Positions 7,428-17,077 of a stretch of 64,000 bases of DNA are shown here, piece after piece. The DNA lies in assembly GCF_014251275.1 (NCBI RefSeq), contig NZ_CP059183.1, positions 124,001 through 188,000 on the forward strand, in the 5' to 3' direction. Each line of letters starts with the position of its first letter. The first letter of the stretch is position 1. The translations under genes were made by a program, and so were the position numbers. The notes beneath the pieces were generated by a model, which was given only the letters and a program-made list of their open reading frames with translations, made no database searches and was not told the origin of the DNA. The stretch comes from Blattabacterium cuenoti. GTDB lineage: Bacteria > Bacteroidota > Bacteroidia > Flavobacteriales > Blattabacteriaceae.

Positions 7428-9881
7428 ATGCAAGTTTTAAAATTTGGAGGAAGTTCAGTAGCTAGTTCAAATTCTATAAATCGTATTTGTTCTTTATTAG
7501 AAAAAAAACCTAAAGGAAGATATGCAATAGTTGTATCTGCTTTAGGAGATATAACTGATCAATTAATACAATGTGGCAAACTAGCTTCTGAAAGAAAAAA
7601 TCTGTATAAAAATTTATTAGAAAAAATTGAAATACGTCATATTAACATTATTAGAGAATTATTTCCAATTACTTATCAAAGTCATTTAATCAGTTGGATA
7701 AAAAAAAACATTAATGAATTAGAAAGCTTATGTGACGGAATTTTTCAGGTAGAAGAATTATCTAAACGTTCTCTAGATAAAATTATGAGTTTTGGTGAAC
7801 TAAGTTCTTCTTTTCTAATTTCAGAAAAATTAAAACAATATGGATTAGATGCTGTTTGTAAAGATAGTAGAGATTTAATTGTTACTGATTCTCAATTTGG
7901 ATGTGCACAAGTAGACTTTATTACTAGTAATCATCAAATAATTCAATTTTTTAGTGAAAAAATATCTAAATATGTTGTTCTTCCTGGATTTATAGGATCA
8001 ACTATAGATAATGAAACAACTACATTAGGAAGAGGTGGATCTGATTACACATCTGCAATTTTAGCTGCTGCTATTTCTGCAAGTTTGCTGGAAATATGGA
8101 CAGATGTTAGTGGAATGATGACAGCAAATCCAAAAGTAGTTAATCAAGCATTTCCTATAAAAGAAATATCTTATGAAGAAGCTATGGAATTATCTCATTT
8201 TGGAGCAAAAGTAATTTATCCTCCTACTATACAACCAGCTATGAAAAAAAATATTCCTATTCAAATTAAAAATACTTTTTCTCCTTTAGATACAGGAACT
8301 CTGATTTACATAAGAAAAAATACAAGTATTAGTCAACCAGTAACTGGAATTTCTGGAATTCAGAATATGGCTTTGCTAACATTAGAAGGAAGTGGAATGG
8401 TAGGAAATCCTGGATACTCAAAACGATTATTTGAAGCATTATCAAGAGAAGAAATAAATGTAATTTTCATAACTCAAAGTTCTTCAGAACATTCTATTAC
8501 AACTGGAATTCATGATAAAAATATGATAAAAGCAAAGTCAGTAATAGATAGTGAATTTTCCCAAGAAATTAATCAAAAACATATAGAACCGTTGAGAATA
8601 GAAAAGGATCTTTGTATTATTGCAGTAGTAGGAGATAATATGAAAAATCTTCATGGAACTAGTGGAAAAATGTTCTCTTCTTTAGGAAGAAATAGTATAA
8701 ACGTACGGGCAATTGCACAAGGATCTACTGAAAAAAATATATCTGCTGTAATTAGAAAAGAAGATTTTAAAAAAGCATTAAATACTTTACACGAAGCTTT
8801 TTTTGAAAGTCCTCCAAAACAAATTAATCTTTTTATTTGTGGAGTAGGAAAAGTAGGAAGTAAATTACTAGAACAAATAGATAAACAACAAAATTATTTA
8901 TTGAAAGAACTAAAGTTACAGGTTAGAATTATAGGATTAGCTAATAGCACAAAAATGTATTTCAATGAAAATGGAATAAATATAAATAAAAATAAATGGA
9001 ATCATAATTTGAATACATATGGGAACAAAATGAATATATATTCTTTTATGAAAGAAGTATGTAAATTCAATTTAAGAAATAGTTTATTTGTTGATAATAC
9101 AGCCAGTGAAGAAATGGCGATGACTTATGATAAATTTCTAAAGAATGGAATAGGAGTTATTACTTGTAATAAAATAGCTTGTTCTTCAAACTATAATAAT
9201 TATAAAAAATTAAAAATACTTTCTAGACACTTTAATGCTCCATTTTTATTTGAAACTAATGTAGGTGCTAGTTTACCAGTTATTAGTACTTTAAATGATC
9301 TTATTAATAGTGGAGATCAAATTAATAAAATAGAAGCAGTATTATCAGGAAGTTTAAATTTTATATTCAATCATTTTGTACACAATGAATCTTTTTCCGA
9401 TATAGTAAAAGAAGCTCAATTAAAAGGATATACTGAACCAGATCCTAGGATTGACCTAAGTGGATTAGACGTAATGAGAAAAATACTTATTTTAGCAAGA
9501 GAATGTGGGTCTTCATTAGAATTAAATGATATACAAAAAAAATCTTTTATTCCTGAAAATTGTTATAAATCAAATTCAATTAAAAGTTTTTATAAAGCAT
9601 TGCATAAATATGATAATTATTTTTTGAAAATTAGAAAAGAAGCAGAAAAAAATCAAAAACAATTACGTTTTGTAGCAAGATATGAAAATGGAATTGCTTA
9701 TGTAGGGCTTGAATCAGTTAATAAAAATCATCCTTTCTTTCATTTAGAAGGAAAAGATAATATGGTCTTATATAACACTAATAGATATTCAGAACAACCT
9801 CTTATTATAAAAGGTGCAGGTGCTGGATCTGAAGTAACTGCTTCTGGAGTATTTTCAGATATTATTAAAGCTACTAAATAA
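7428..9881 (+). CDS. thrA: Bifunctional aspartokinase / homoserine dehydrogenase
   Basis: Catalyses the first and third steps from aspartate to threonine. The 817-residue length matches E. coli ThrA. The aspartokinase domain opens with the kinase motif KFGGSSVA at residues 4-11 and contains GFIGST and TTLGRGGSDYT. ACT regulatory segments follow (about 315-455, including VGDNMKNLHGTSGKMF). The homoserine dehydrogenase domain starts near residue 463 with the nucleotide-binding NLFICGVGKVGS and carries GYTEPDPRIDLSG. It is first of the tight thrABC operon (gaps of 5 and 30 bp). Retained ACT domains suggest feedback control by threonine may persist. Confidence 0.97.
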   Translation: MQVLKFGGSSVASSNSINRICSLLEKKPKGRYAIVVSALGDITDQLIQCGKLASERKNLYKNLLEKIEIRHINIIRELFPITYQSHLISWIKKNINELESLCDGIFQVEELSKRSLDKIMSFGELSSSFLISEKLKQYGLDAVCKDSRDLIVTDSQFGCAQVDFITSNHQIIQFFSEKISKYVVLPGFIGSTIDNETTTLGRGGSDYTSAILAAAISASLLEIWTDVSGMMTANPKVVNQAFPIKEISYEEAMELSHFGAKVIYPPTIQPAMKKNIPIQIKNTFSPLDTGTLIYIRKNTSISQPVTGISGIQNMALLTLEGSGMVGNPGYSKRLFEALSREEINVIFITQSSSEHSITTGIHDKNMIKAKSVIDSEFSQEINQKHIEPLRIEKDLCIIAVVGDNMKNLHGTSGKMFSSLGRNSINVRAIAQGSTEKNISAVIRKEDFKKALNTLHEAFFESPPKQINLFICGVGKVGSKLLEQIDKQQNYLLKELKLQVRIIGLANSTKMYFNENGININKNKWNHNLNTYGNKMNIYSFMKEVCKFNLRNSLFVDNTASEEMAMTYDKFLKNGIGVITCNKIACSSNYNNYKKLKILSRHFNAPFLFETNVGASLPVISTLNDLINSGDQINKIEAVLSGSLNFIFNHFVHNESFSDIVKEAQLKGYTEPDPRIDLSGLDVMRKILILARECGSSLELNDIQKKSFIPENCYKSNSIKSFYKALHKYDNYFLKIRKEAEKNQKQLRFVARYENGIAYVGLESVNKNHPFFHLEGKDNMVLYNTNRYSEQPLIIKGAGAGSEVTASGVFSDIIKATK

Positions 9882-9886
9882 TAATT

Positions 9887-10840
9887 ATGAATGCGATAAA
9901 AATATTTTCACCTGCTACTGTAGCTAATTTAGTTTGTGGTTTTGATATAATTGGATTAGCATTAGATTCTCCAAAAGATGAAATACATTTATTTAAATCA
10001 GACGATCCAGGAATACGTATAAATAAAATTTATGGAGCATCCTTACCTGATGACCCTAACAAAAATGTTGCTTTCGTAGCTTTACAATTTTTATTAAAAA
10101 AATATAAACAAAAACAAAAGTTTTATCAAGAAAAAAAAATAGGTTTTGAAATAAAATTAATTAAGAACATTAATCCTGGTAGTGGAATAGGATCTAGTGC
10201 CGCAAGCGCAGCTGGAGTAGTTTTTGGAGCAAATATTCTATTAGGAAATCCTTTCAATACAATTCAATTAATACGTTTTGCTATGGAAGGAGAACGTATG
10301 GCAAGTGGGGCAGCTCATGCTGATAACGTAGCTCCTGCAATTATGGGTGGAGTAACATTAGTAAGAAGTTATAATCCTTTAGATATTACAAAATTACACA
10401 CTCCAAATGAGTTATGGGTAAGTATAATTCATCCTAAAATTGAAATAAAAACATCAGATGCAAGAAATATTTTAAAACATAAAATATTAATGACTGATGC
10501 AATTAGACAATGGGGTAATATAGGGGCATTAGTAGCTGGATTATATCAAGAAAATTATGCTTTAATAAGCAGATCTTTGGAAGATGTAATTGTAGAACCT
10601 ATACGTGCTATTCTTATTCCAGCATTTTACGAATTAAAAATAAGATGTAAAGAAATAGGAGCATTAGGTGGAGGAATTTCTGGATCAGGCCCATCTGTTT
10701 TTATGTTAAGCAAAGGAAATAAAACAGCTAAAAAAGTTACTGAAGTTATGAATAAAGTTTATTCTACATTAAAAATAGATTATAATACTTATACTTCTCC
10801 TATCAATAAAAAAGGATTAAAATGGAATAAAATTTTTTAA
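9887..10840 (+). CDS. thrB: Homoserine kinase
   Basis: Phosphorylates homoserine to O-phosphohomoserine, the substrate of ThrC. It is a GHMP-family kinase: the phosphate-binding motif GSGIGSSAASAAG lies about a third of the way in, the N-terminus reads FSPATVANLVCGFDIIG, and the C-terminal GAGG-type loop is GALGGGISGSGPS. The 317-residue length is normal. It sits 5 bp after thrA and 30 bp before thrC, so the three enzymes are one transcript. No anomaly seen. Confidence 0.96.
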   Translation: MNAIKIFSPATVANLVCGFDIIGLALDSPKDEIHLFKSDDPGIRINKIYGASLPDDPNKNVAFVALQFLLKKYKQKQKFYQEKKIGFEIKLIKNINPGSGIGSSAASAAGVVFGANILLGNPFNTIQLIRFAMEGERMASGAAHADNVAPAIMGGVTLVRSYNPLDITKLHTPNELWVSIIHPKIEIKTSDARNILKHKILMTDAIRQWGNIGALVAGLYQENYALISRSLEDVIVEPIRAILIPAFYELKIRCKEIGALGGGISGSGPSVFMLSKGNKTAKKVTEVMNKVYSTLKIDYNTYTSPINKKGLKWNKIF

Positions 10841-10870
10841 AATAAAAAAATAATTATTAAAAATAATATA

Positions 10871-12196
10871 ATGTTGTACCATAGTTTAAATAATGATACT
10901 AATTTAGTTACCTTTGAACAGGCAGTTTTAAATGGTATATCATCAGATGGACATTTATATGTTCCAAAATATATACCAAAGTTAGATCCTATATTTTTTA
11001 GAAAAATTACAAGTTTTAGTCAATTTAATATAGCAACATCTGTAATAAAACCTTATATAGGAAATACTATACCAAATGATGTTATATATAATATTGTTAA
11101 AAATACTATAAATTTTCCATTACCATTAAAAAATATACATGATAATATTTATGCATTAGAACTTTTTCATGGACCTACTTTAGCATTCAAAGATATTGGA
11201 GCTAAATTTATGGCAGAATGTTTAAGTTATTTTTGTAAAAAAATAGAAAATAAAATTACTGTTTTAGTTGCTACATCAGGTGATACTGGTGGAGCAGTAG
11301 CAAGAGGTTTTTACAATAAAATAGGAATAGAAGTAGTTATTCTATATCCATATAATAGAATTAGCCCATTACAAGAAAAACAAATAACTTCTTTAGGATC
11401 TAATATATTTGCATTGGAAATTAATGGAAATTTTGATGATTGTCAAAATATGGTAAAAAAAGCTTTTTTAGACAACGAAATAAAAAAAAAATATACTATT
11501 ACTTCTGCAAATTCTATTAATGTAGCAAGATGGCTACCACAAATGTTTTATTATTTTTTTTCATACAAAGAATTCCTAAATAAATTTGATACTTTTAAAC
11601 TTAATTTTTCAGTCCCTAGTGGAAATTTTGGGAATATATGTGCAGGAATGCTAGCTGAAAAAATGGGTCTACCTGTAAAAGTTTTTATTGCTTCTACAAA
11701 CATTAATGATACAATTCCAAGATTTATTAAATCTGGAAATTATAGTCCTACTTCAGTAAAAAAGACTATATCAAATGCAATGGATATTTCTGATCCTAGT
11801 AATTTTCCAAGAATATTGAATTTTTTGTATAAAAAGAATATAAATAAATTAAAAAAAAAATTGTATTCTTATAAATTTACTGATAAGGAAGTTTTGAATG
11901 TTATAGGAAAAACATGGAATAAATATAAATATGTATTGGATCCACATGGAGCTATTGGTTATTTAGGAATTATTAAGTATTTACAAAATATTAATAATAC
12001 TTCATATACAGGAATTTTTTTAGAAACGGCTCATCCTATTAAATTCATAGACAATATTCCAAGTTCTTTAAGATCAACAATTTTTTCTAAAAAAGAAACA
12101 CATAAACATAATATGTTAAATTTAAAAAATATAAATAAAAAAATATCTATAAAAAATAATTTTAATGAATTTAAAGATTGGTTATTAAACAGATAA
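10871..12196 (+). CDS. thrC: Threonine synthase
   Basis: A PLP-dependent enzyme converting O-phosphohomoserine to threonine. The PLP-lysine motif ELFHGPTLAFKDIGA is clear at about residues 97-111, and the phosphate-holding VATSGDTGGAVA follows at about 135-146. The 441-residue length fits the E. coli-type (class 1) enzyme. It is last of thrABC; the convergent thyA ends 18 bp downstream. The C-terminus (after about residue 400) is lysine/asparagine-rich and less conserved, as usual in this AT-rich genome. Confidence 0.96.
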   Translation: MLYHSLNNDTNLVTFEQAVLNGISSDGHLYVPKYIPKLDPIFFRKITSFSQFNIATSVIKPYIGNTIPNDVIYNIVKNTINFPLPLKNIHDNIYALELFHGPTLAFKDIGAKFMAECLSYFCKKIENKITVLVATSGDTGGAVARGFYNKIGIEVVILYPYNRISPLQEKQITSLGSNIFALEINGNFDDCQNMVKKAFLDNEIKKKYTITSANSINVARWLPQMFYYFFSYKEFLNKFDTFKLNFSVPSGNFGNICAGMLAEKMGLPVKVFIASTNINDTIPRFIKSGNYSPTSVKKTISNAMDISDPSNFPRILNFLYKKNINKLKKKLYSYKFTDKEVLNVIGKTWNKYKYVLDPHGAIGYLGIIKYLQNINNTSYTGIFLETAHPIKFIDNIPSSLRSTIFSKKETHKHNMLNLKNINKKISIKNNFNEFKDWLLNR

Positions 12197-12214
12197 TTTT
12201 ATTACAATTAAATA

Positions 12215-13012
12215 TTAAATTGCTACATCTCCCTGAATATGAGGAAAAGGATGATAACCTTTTAACTTAAAATCTTCAAAAGAAAATTCAAAAATATTTT
12301 TAACATATGGATTAATAATAATTTTTGGAAGTTTTTTTGGTTTTCTTTTAACCTGAACTTTTACTTGATTTATATGATTATTATAAATGTGAGCATCTCC
12401 TATAAAATGTATAAATTTATCTTCTTTCAACTTTAAAGTTTTTGCTATCATCATTAGTAATAAAGAATAAGAAGCAATATTAAATGGTAGCCCCAAAAAA
12501 ATATCTGCACTTCTCTGATATAAAATCAATGATAATTTTTTTTTACAAACATAAAATTGAAAAATTACATGACATGGAGGTATTGCCATATCTTTTATCA
12601 TTCCTACATTCCAAGAAGAAACTATTATTCTTCGTGAATTTGGATCATATTTGATTTTTTGTAATACTTCATGTATTTGATCTATAAAATTTTTTCCTTT
12701 ATTTGTAGGCCATTTTCTCCATTGCATTCCATATATAGGACCAAGATCTCCATTTTCATTTGCCCATTCATTCCAAATAGTTACTTTATTTTTTATTAAA
12801 TATTTTATATTAGTATCTCCTTTAATAAACCAAAGTAATTCATATATAATAGATCGTATGTTTAATTTTTTAGTAGTTAAAAGAGGAAATCCATTTTTTA
12901 AATCAAATTTCATTTTGTATCCAAAAATACTTTTAGTTCCTATTCCAGTTCTATCTTCTCTTTTTACACCATTTTTTAAAACGTTTTTTAGTAAATTCAA
13001 ATATTGTTTCAT
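12215..13012 (-). CDS. thyA: Thymidylate synthase
   Basis: Methylates dUMP to dTMP using methylene-tetrahydrofolate. The 265-residue protein has the active-site block [12 protein letters not shown] (catalytic Cys), the dUMP-binding [17 protein letters not shown], and [13 protein letters not shown], all in the expected order. The length equals the short E. coli form. It is divergent from prs with a 69-bp gap. The dCMP deaminase that would supply dUMP is frameshifted in this window, so the route of dUMP supply is an open point here. Confidence 0.97.
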   Translation of the reverse strand: MKQYLNLLKNVLKNGVKREDRTGIGTKSIFGYKMKFDLKNGFPLLTTKKLNIRSIIYELLWFIKGDTNIKYLIKNKVTIWNEWANENGDLGPIYGMQWRKWPTNKGKNFIDQIHEVLQKIKYDPNSRRIIVSSWNVGMIKDMAIPPCHVIFQFYVCKKKLSLILYQRSADIFLGLPFNIASYSLLLMMIAKTLKLKEDKFIHFIGDAHIYNNHINQVKVQVKRKPKKLPKIIINPYVKNIFEFSFEDFKLKGYHPFPHIQGDVAI

Positions 13013-13050
13013 GATAGATAAAATTTATATAAGGTTAATTATTTCTTTAA

Positions 13051-13058
13051 TATTTTTG
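13051..13058 (+). promoter_or_regulatory. Candidate -7 box for prs
   Basis: TATTTTTG matches the Bacteroidetes -7 consensus TAnnTTTG, 23 bp before the prs ATG within the 69-bp thyA/prs divergent gap. No clear -33 element was found, so this is tentative. Confidence 0.25.
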
Positions 13059-13081
13059 TTGCATAATAAAAAAATATAACT

Positions 13082-14026
13082 ATGAATCAAAAAGTTCTAT
13101 TCTTTTCTACAAGAAGTGGATTAAAGTTGTCAGAAAATATAGCTCGTTATTATGGGTCTACTCTTGGTAGAGTACGATTTTTAGAATTTAGTGATGGAGA
13201 ATATACCCCTCATTTTGAGGAATCTTTACGTGGATCTAGAGTATTTTTAATTGGATCTACTTTCCCTCCAGTAGATAATTTAATGGAACTTTTATTAATG
13301 AGTGATGCAGCTAAAAGAGCTTCTGCTTATAGTATAACACTTGTTATTCCTTACTTTGGGTGGGGAAGGCAAGATCATAAAGATAAACCTAGGACCCCTA
13401 TTGCAGCAAAACTTATAGCAAATTTGATAGTAGCATCTGGGGCCAACAGAGTTATGACTATGGATTTACATGCAGATCAAATACAAGGATTTTTTGATAT
13501 ACCTGTAGATCATCTATATGCTTCTAGGATTTTTATTAATTATATAAAAAAACTAAATATAGAAAAATTAACTATTGCTTCTCCAGATATGGGTGGAGCA
13601 AAAAGAGCTAGAAGTTATGCAGGTTATTTGGGGACTGATGTTGTAATTTGTTATAAAGAAAGAAAAAAAGCAAATGAAATAGAATTCATGAATCTAATAG
13701 GAGATGTAAAAGGAAAAAACATTATACTAATAGATGATATGGTGGATACAGCAGGGACTTTAACAGAAGCTGCTAATTTAATAAAAAGAAAAGGAGCTTT
13801 GAGTATTAGAGCTATAGCTACACATCCAGTCTTATCAGGTAATTCTTATGATAAAATAAATAAATCAAAAATTGAAGAATTAGTAGTAACGGATACTATT
13901 CCTGTAAAAATTAATCAATGTAAATTTAGGAAAAACATTCATATATTATCATGTGCTCCACTTTTTGCAGAAGTTATGCAATCTCTAAAAAATGATGAAT
14001 CTATTAGCAGTAAATTTATAATTTAA
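13082..14026 (+). CDS. prs: Ribose-phosphate pyrophosphokinase (PRPP synthetase)
   Basis: Makes PRPP from ribose 5-phosphate and ATP, the sugar donor for purine, pyrimidine, NAD and histidine synthesis. The 314-residue length is canonical. Visible motifs: FSDGEYTPHFEESLRG near the N-terminus, YFGWGRQDHKD (ATP/regulatory flexible loop region), MTMDLHADQIQGFFDIPVDHL, and the PRPP-binding loop LIDDMVDTAGT. It leads a plus-strand run with rplY (6-bp gap) and tadA. It directly supports the large purine block further downstream. Confidence 0.97.
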   Translation: MNQKVLFFSTRSGLKLSENIARYYGSTLGRVRFLEFSDGEYTPHFEESLRGSRVFLIGSTFPPVDNLMELLLMSDAAKRASAYSITLVIPYFGWGRQDHKDKPRTPIAAKLIANLIVASGANRVMTMDLHADQIQGFFDIPVDHLYASRIFINYIKKLNIEKLTIASPDMGGAKRARSYAGYLGTDVVICYKERKKANEIEFMNLIGDVKGKNIILIDDMVDTAGTLTEAANLIKRKGALSIRAIATHPVLSGNSYDKINKSKIEELVVTDTIPVKINQCKFRKNIHILSCAPLFAEVMQSLKNDESISSKFII

Positions 14027-14032
14027 CACAAA

Positions 14033-14623
14033 ATGAAGTATATAAATATATACGGTGAAAAAAGAAATATTGGAAAAAAACAAGTTTATTTTACTAGAAT
14101 TTTTGGAAAGATCCCATGTATTTTGTATGGTAATAACATTAATATTCCATTTTCTGCATCTTTAGATGATTTGAAAAAAATTGTATATACTTCTGAAGTA
14201 CGTGGTGCAATTATTACATTAAAAGGATGTAATAAAAAGATAAAAGCAATTAGAAAAGAAATACAATTTGATCCTGTTAAAGATAAAATATTACATGTAG
14301 ATTTTTACAAAATAGATGAATCAAAACCCATTATATTATATACTCCATTGAAATCATTTGGAAGACCAATTGGTGTATCAAAAGGTGGAATATATTATTC
14401 TCCAATTAGAAAATTAAAAATAAAAGCTTTTCCTTCCAATATTCCAGATTACATAAAATTAAATGTTAATTCATTAGATATAGGAGATAGAATTACTGTT
14501 AAAAATTTGCATAATGAAAAGTATTCTATTCTACATTCTGATAATACATTAGTAGCAAGAGTAAAGTTTTCTCGTACTATTGAAAAAATATCTCAAGATG
14601 AAGAAAATAAAGAAAAAAAATAA
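14033..14623 (+). CDS. rplY: 50S ribosomal protein L25 (Ctc family)
   Basis: Binds 5S rRNA in the large subunit. The 196-residue length marks the two-domain CTC form (L25 domain plus C-terminal TL5-type domain) rather than the short E. coli protein. Diagnostic stretches are GKIPCILYGN, EIQFDPVKDKILHVDFY and, in the second domain, the region around SKGGIYYS. The tail is lysine/glutamate-rich. It lies 6 bp after prs and 2 bp before the GTG of tadA; the prs-rplY pairing is common in bacteria. Confidence 0.93.
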   Translation: MKYINIYGEKRNIGKKQVYFTRIFGKIPCILYGNNINIPFSASLDDLKKIVYTSEVRGAIITLKGCNKKIKAIRKEIQFDPVKDKILHVDFYKIDESKPIILYTPLKSFGRPIGVSKGGIYYSPIRKLKIKAFPSNIPDYIKLNVNSLDIGDRITVKNLHNEKYSILHSDNTLVARVKFSRTIEKISQDEENKEKK

Positions 14624-14625
14624 TA

Positions 14626-15078
14626 GTGTACGAGGATATTAAATTTATGGAAATTGCTTTAAAAGAAGCTTTTAAAGCTTTTAATAAAAATGAAATTCCT
14701 ATAGGAGCTATAATTATTTATGATAATATTGTAATAGCAAAAGCACATAATTTAACTGAAAATTTAAAAAATGTTACTGCACATGCAGAAATGCAAGTAA
14801 TAAATATAGCTTCTAATTATTTTAACAAAAAATATATTAAAGAATGTACTTTATATGTTACAATAGAACCTTGTGTAATGTGTGCAGGTGCTATAGCTCT
14901 TTCTAAAATAGGAAAGATAGTTTGTGGATCTTATAATGATTCAAAAATAGGATTTTTAAATTATAATATTAAATTTCATTCAGAAACTATATTTGTGACC
15001 GGAATTATGAGAAAAAAATGTCAATCATTAATGAAAAAATTTTTTCTTATTAAAAGAATTGAAAAAAAAATTAAATAA
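14626..15078 (+). CDS. tadA: tRNA-specific adenosine deaminase
   Basis: Deaminates A34 to inosine in tRNA-Arg(ACG). The zinc-deaminase signature is complete: HAEMQVI (zinc His and catalytic Glu) and PCVMCAGAI (zinc cysteines), followed by IGKIVCGSYNDSKIG, typical of TadA rather than cytidine or dCMP deaminases. It has 150 residues. The start is GTG at 14626, 2 bp after the rplY stop; ATG at residue 8 would cut into the first helix, so GTG is preferred. Its 3' end overlaps the convergent dedA end by 8 bp. Confidence 0.93.
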   Translation: MYEDIKFMEIALKEAFKAFNKNEIPIGAIIIYDNIVIAKAHNLTENLKNVTAHAEMQVINIASNYFNKKYIKECTLYVTIEPCVMCAGAIALSKIGKIVCGSYNDSKIGFLNYNIKFHSETIFVTGIMRKKCQSLMKKFFLIKRIEKKIK

Positions 15079-15745
15079 GCAATTTTTTTATTTTATATTT
15101 TAAAATTAAAGGTAGAATAGTTATAAATACAATCAATAAAATTATCCATTCTAAATGGTTTTTTAATTCAGGAAAATTTTTATCTAAATAATATCCAGAT
15201 AACATTAAAGAAAATGTCCAAATTAATGCTCCAATAATATTATATACCATAAATTTTTTAAAATTTATGCGAATTGCACCTGCTATAACAGGTGCAAAAG
15301 TACGAAACATAGGAAAAAACCTGCTCATAACTAATGTAGTAGTTTTATATTTATTATAAAATAATTTTGCTAAAATTAAATGTTTTTTTTTAAAAAAAAA
15401 TGAATCTTTTTTCCTATCCAATAATTTTCCTGATTTGTACCCCAACCAATATCCTTGTATATTTCCAAGTATAGCTACACATGTAACAATAAGAATAATT
15501 ACAAAAAAAGGAACGTTATAAAAATTTTTTCTTAAATCTTCTCCAAAAATACCTGCAGTAAACAGTAGAGAATCACCGGGTAAAAAAAATCCTATGAAAA
15601 AACCTGTCTCTGCAAATACAATAACTAGTATAATAAGTAAAGCAGTATTACTAAAATATGAAAATATCCATCTAGGATTCAATAAATGTTGAAAAAAGTC
15701 CCAAATATCTACTAAACAAGAGAAAAAATAATTAAATATTTCCAT
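15071..15745 (-). CDS. DedA family membrane protein
   Basis: A 224-residue polytopic inner-membrane protein of the DedA/SNARE-associated (VTT) family, whose members take part in lipid flipping and membrane homeostasis. Diagnostic stretches are ETGFFIGFFLPGDSLLFTAG near residues 46-65, GNIQGYWLGYKSG, and the arginine-containing MSRFFPMFRTFAPVIAGAIR. About five hydrophobic segments are seen. Its 3' end overlaps tadA by 8 bp. The transported lipid in this lineage is unknown. Confidence 0.9.
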   Translation of the reverse strand: MEIFNYFFSCLVDIWDFFQHLLNPRWIFSYFSNTALLIILVIVFAETGFFIGFFLPGDSLLFTAGIFGEDLRKNFYNVPFFVIILIVTCVAILGNIQGYWLGYKSGKLLDRKKDSFFFKKKHLILAKLFYNKYKTTTLVMSRFFPMFRTFAPVIAGAIRINFKKFMVYNIIGALIWTFSLMLSGYYLDKNFPELKNHLEWIILLIVFITILPLILKYKIKKLLI

Positions 15746-15807
15746 TTTTTACTTTTTGAATATTTTTTTCGTAAAAAATAATTATTTTTCTCATAATATA
15801 TTTATTT

Positions 15808-15927
15808 ATGGCGTTTATATTATTTTTTATTAATTTTTTAGGATGGATTATAAATCTATTATTTATATTAATAGGCATTATTTTTATAACTTACTGGTTG
15901 TATAAAATATTTCATACTATTAATTAA
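15808..15927 (+). CDS. Small predicted membrane protein (39 aa)
   Basis: An ATG-initiated 39-residue frame in the 232-bp gap between dedA and aroB, ending with tandem-like TAA. The product is hydrophobic with one long membrane segment (FLGWIINLLFILIGIIFIT, about residues 10-28) and a short basic tail (YWLYKIFHTIN). From memory it resembles the C-terminal half of small flavobacterial proteins annotated as DUF6341; I could not verify this. It starts with Met-Ala and contains two Trp. It precedes aroB by 50 bp on the same strand. It could be chance in AT-rich DNA, where T-rich frames look hydrophobic. Confidence 0.42.
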   Translation: MAFILFFINFLGWIINLLFILIGIIFITYWLYKIFHTIN

Positions 15928-15977
15928 TATAATATTATAATGAAGATTATATATGTAATTATATTATAAAAAAATAT

Positions 15978-17060
15978 ATGAAAATGAAAAAACATGAAGT
16001 ATATATATATTTTAATGAAAATGAAAAAGCTTATAATTTTTTAAGTAATTATTTACTTAAAGAAATTAATTTTGTGAAAGATATATTTATTCTAGTAGAT
16101 AAATGCACATCTATATATTGTCTTCCTATTCTTTTTAAGAATATAGAATTTTTAAAAAAATCTAATATTGTTAAAATTAAATCAGGAGAAAGTGAAAAAA
16201 ATATTCATACATGTATTGAAATATGCAATTATTTAGGAAAAATGAAAGGGTCTAGAAAAAGTATATTAATTAATCTAGGTGGGGGTGTAATAACAGATAT
16301 CGGTGGTTTTGTCTCTTCTATATTCAAAAGAGGAATACGTTTTATAAATATACCTACAACATTATTAGCAATGGTAGATGCTTCTATAGGAAATAAAACA
16401 GGAGTTAATTTGAATTCTATTAAAAACGAAATAGGATCTTTTTATTCACCAGAATTTTTAATTATAGATGTTAATTTTTTAAAAACACTTACAAATGATG
16501 ATATTATTTCAGGTATGTCAGAAATGTTTAAACATGGGTTAATAGCAGATAATAACTTTTGGATGGATATGAAAAATGCTTATAAGGATATAAAAAATAT
16601 AATGAAAAATCAAATAAAATTGTATGATTTAGTAAATAAATCTATTTTGATAAAAAAAAAAATTGTAGATAAGGATCCTAAAGAAATAGGAGTTAGAAAA
16701 ATCTTAAATTTTGGACATACAATTGGCCATGCATTAGAAAGTTTTTTTCTAATGAAAAAAAAAAAAATTTCACATGGAGAAGCTATAACTATGGGTATGA
16801 TTTATGAATCTTGGATTTCTTATAAAAGTAACGGTTTATCTATAAAAGAATATGAAGAAATAAAATCAGTATTGTCTACTTTATATTCTACTAAAAAAAA
16901 AATATCTGATTCAGAAATTGAAAAATTATTTAAAATTATGGAATATGATAAAAAAAACTATAAAAATAAAATTCAGTTTTCTTTACTGAAAAATATAGGA
17001 AAATGTTCATACAATTGTGAAGTTTCTTATCCATTGATTAAGGAAAGTTTATTAAATTAG
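15978..17060 (+). CDS. aroB: 3-dehydroquinate synthase
   Basis: Second shikimate-pathway step: cyclises DAHP to 3-dehydroquinate with NAD and a divalent metal. Motifs in order: [16 protein letters not shown] (NAD loop), [19 protein letters not shown], and the metal-binding [10 protein letters not shown]. The 360-residue length is normal. A run of thirteen A (16755-16767) lies in frame just before the SHGEA motif; slippage there would destroy a fraction of the product. The start ATG has an in-frame second Met two codons later. gyrA follows after 17 bp. Confidence 0.96.
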   Translation: MKMKKHEVYIYFNENEKAYNFLSNYLLKEINFVKDIFILVDKCTSIYCLPILFKNIEFLKKSNIVKIKSGESEKNIHTCIEICNYLGKMKGSRKSILINLGGGVITDIGGFVSSIFKRGIRFINIPTTLLAMVDASIGNKTGVNLNSIKNEIGSFYSPEFLIIDVNFLKTLTNDDIISGMSEMFKHGLIADNNFWMDMKNAYKDIKNIMKNQIKLYDLVNKSILIKKKIVDKDPKEIGVRKILNFGHTIGHALESFFLMKKKKISHGEAITMGMIYESWISYKSNGLSIKEYEEIKSVLSTLYSTKKKISDSEIEKLFKIMEYDKKNYKNKIQFSLLKNIGKCSYNCEVSYPLIKESLLN

Positions 17061-17077
17061 TCTTTTTATTTTTTAAC

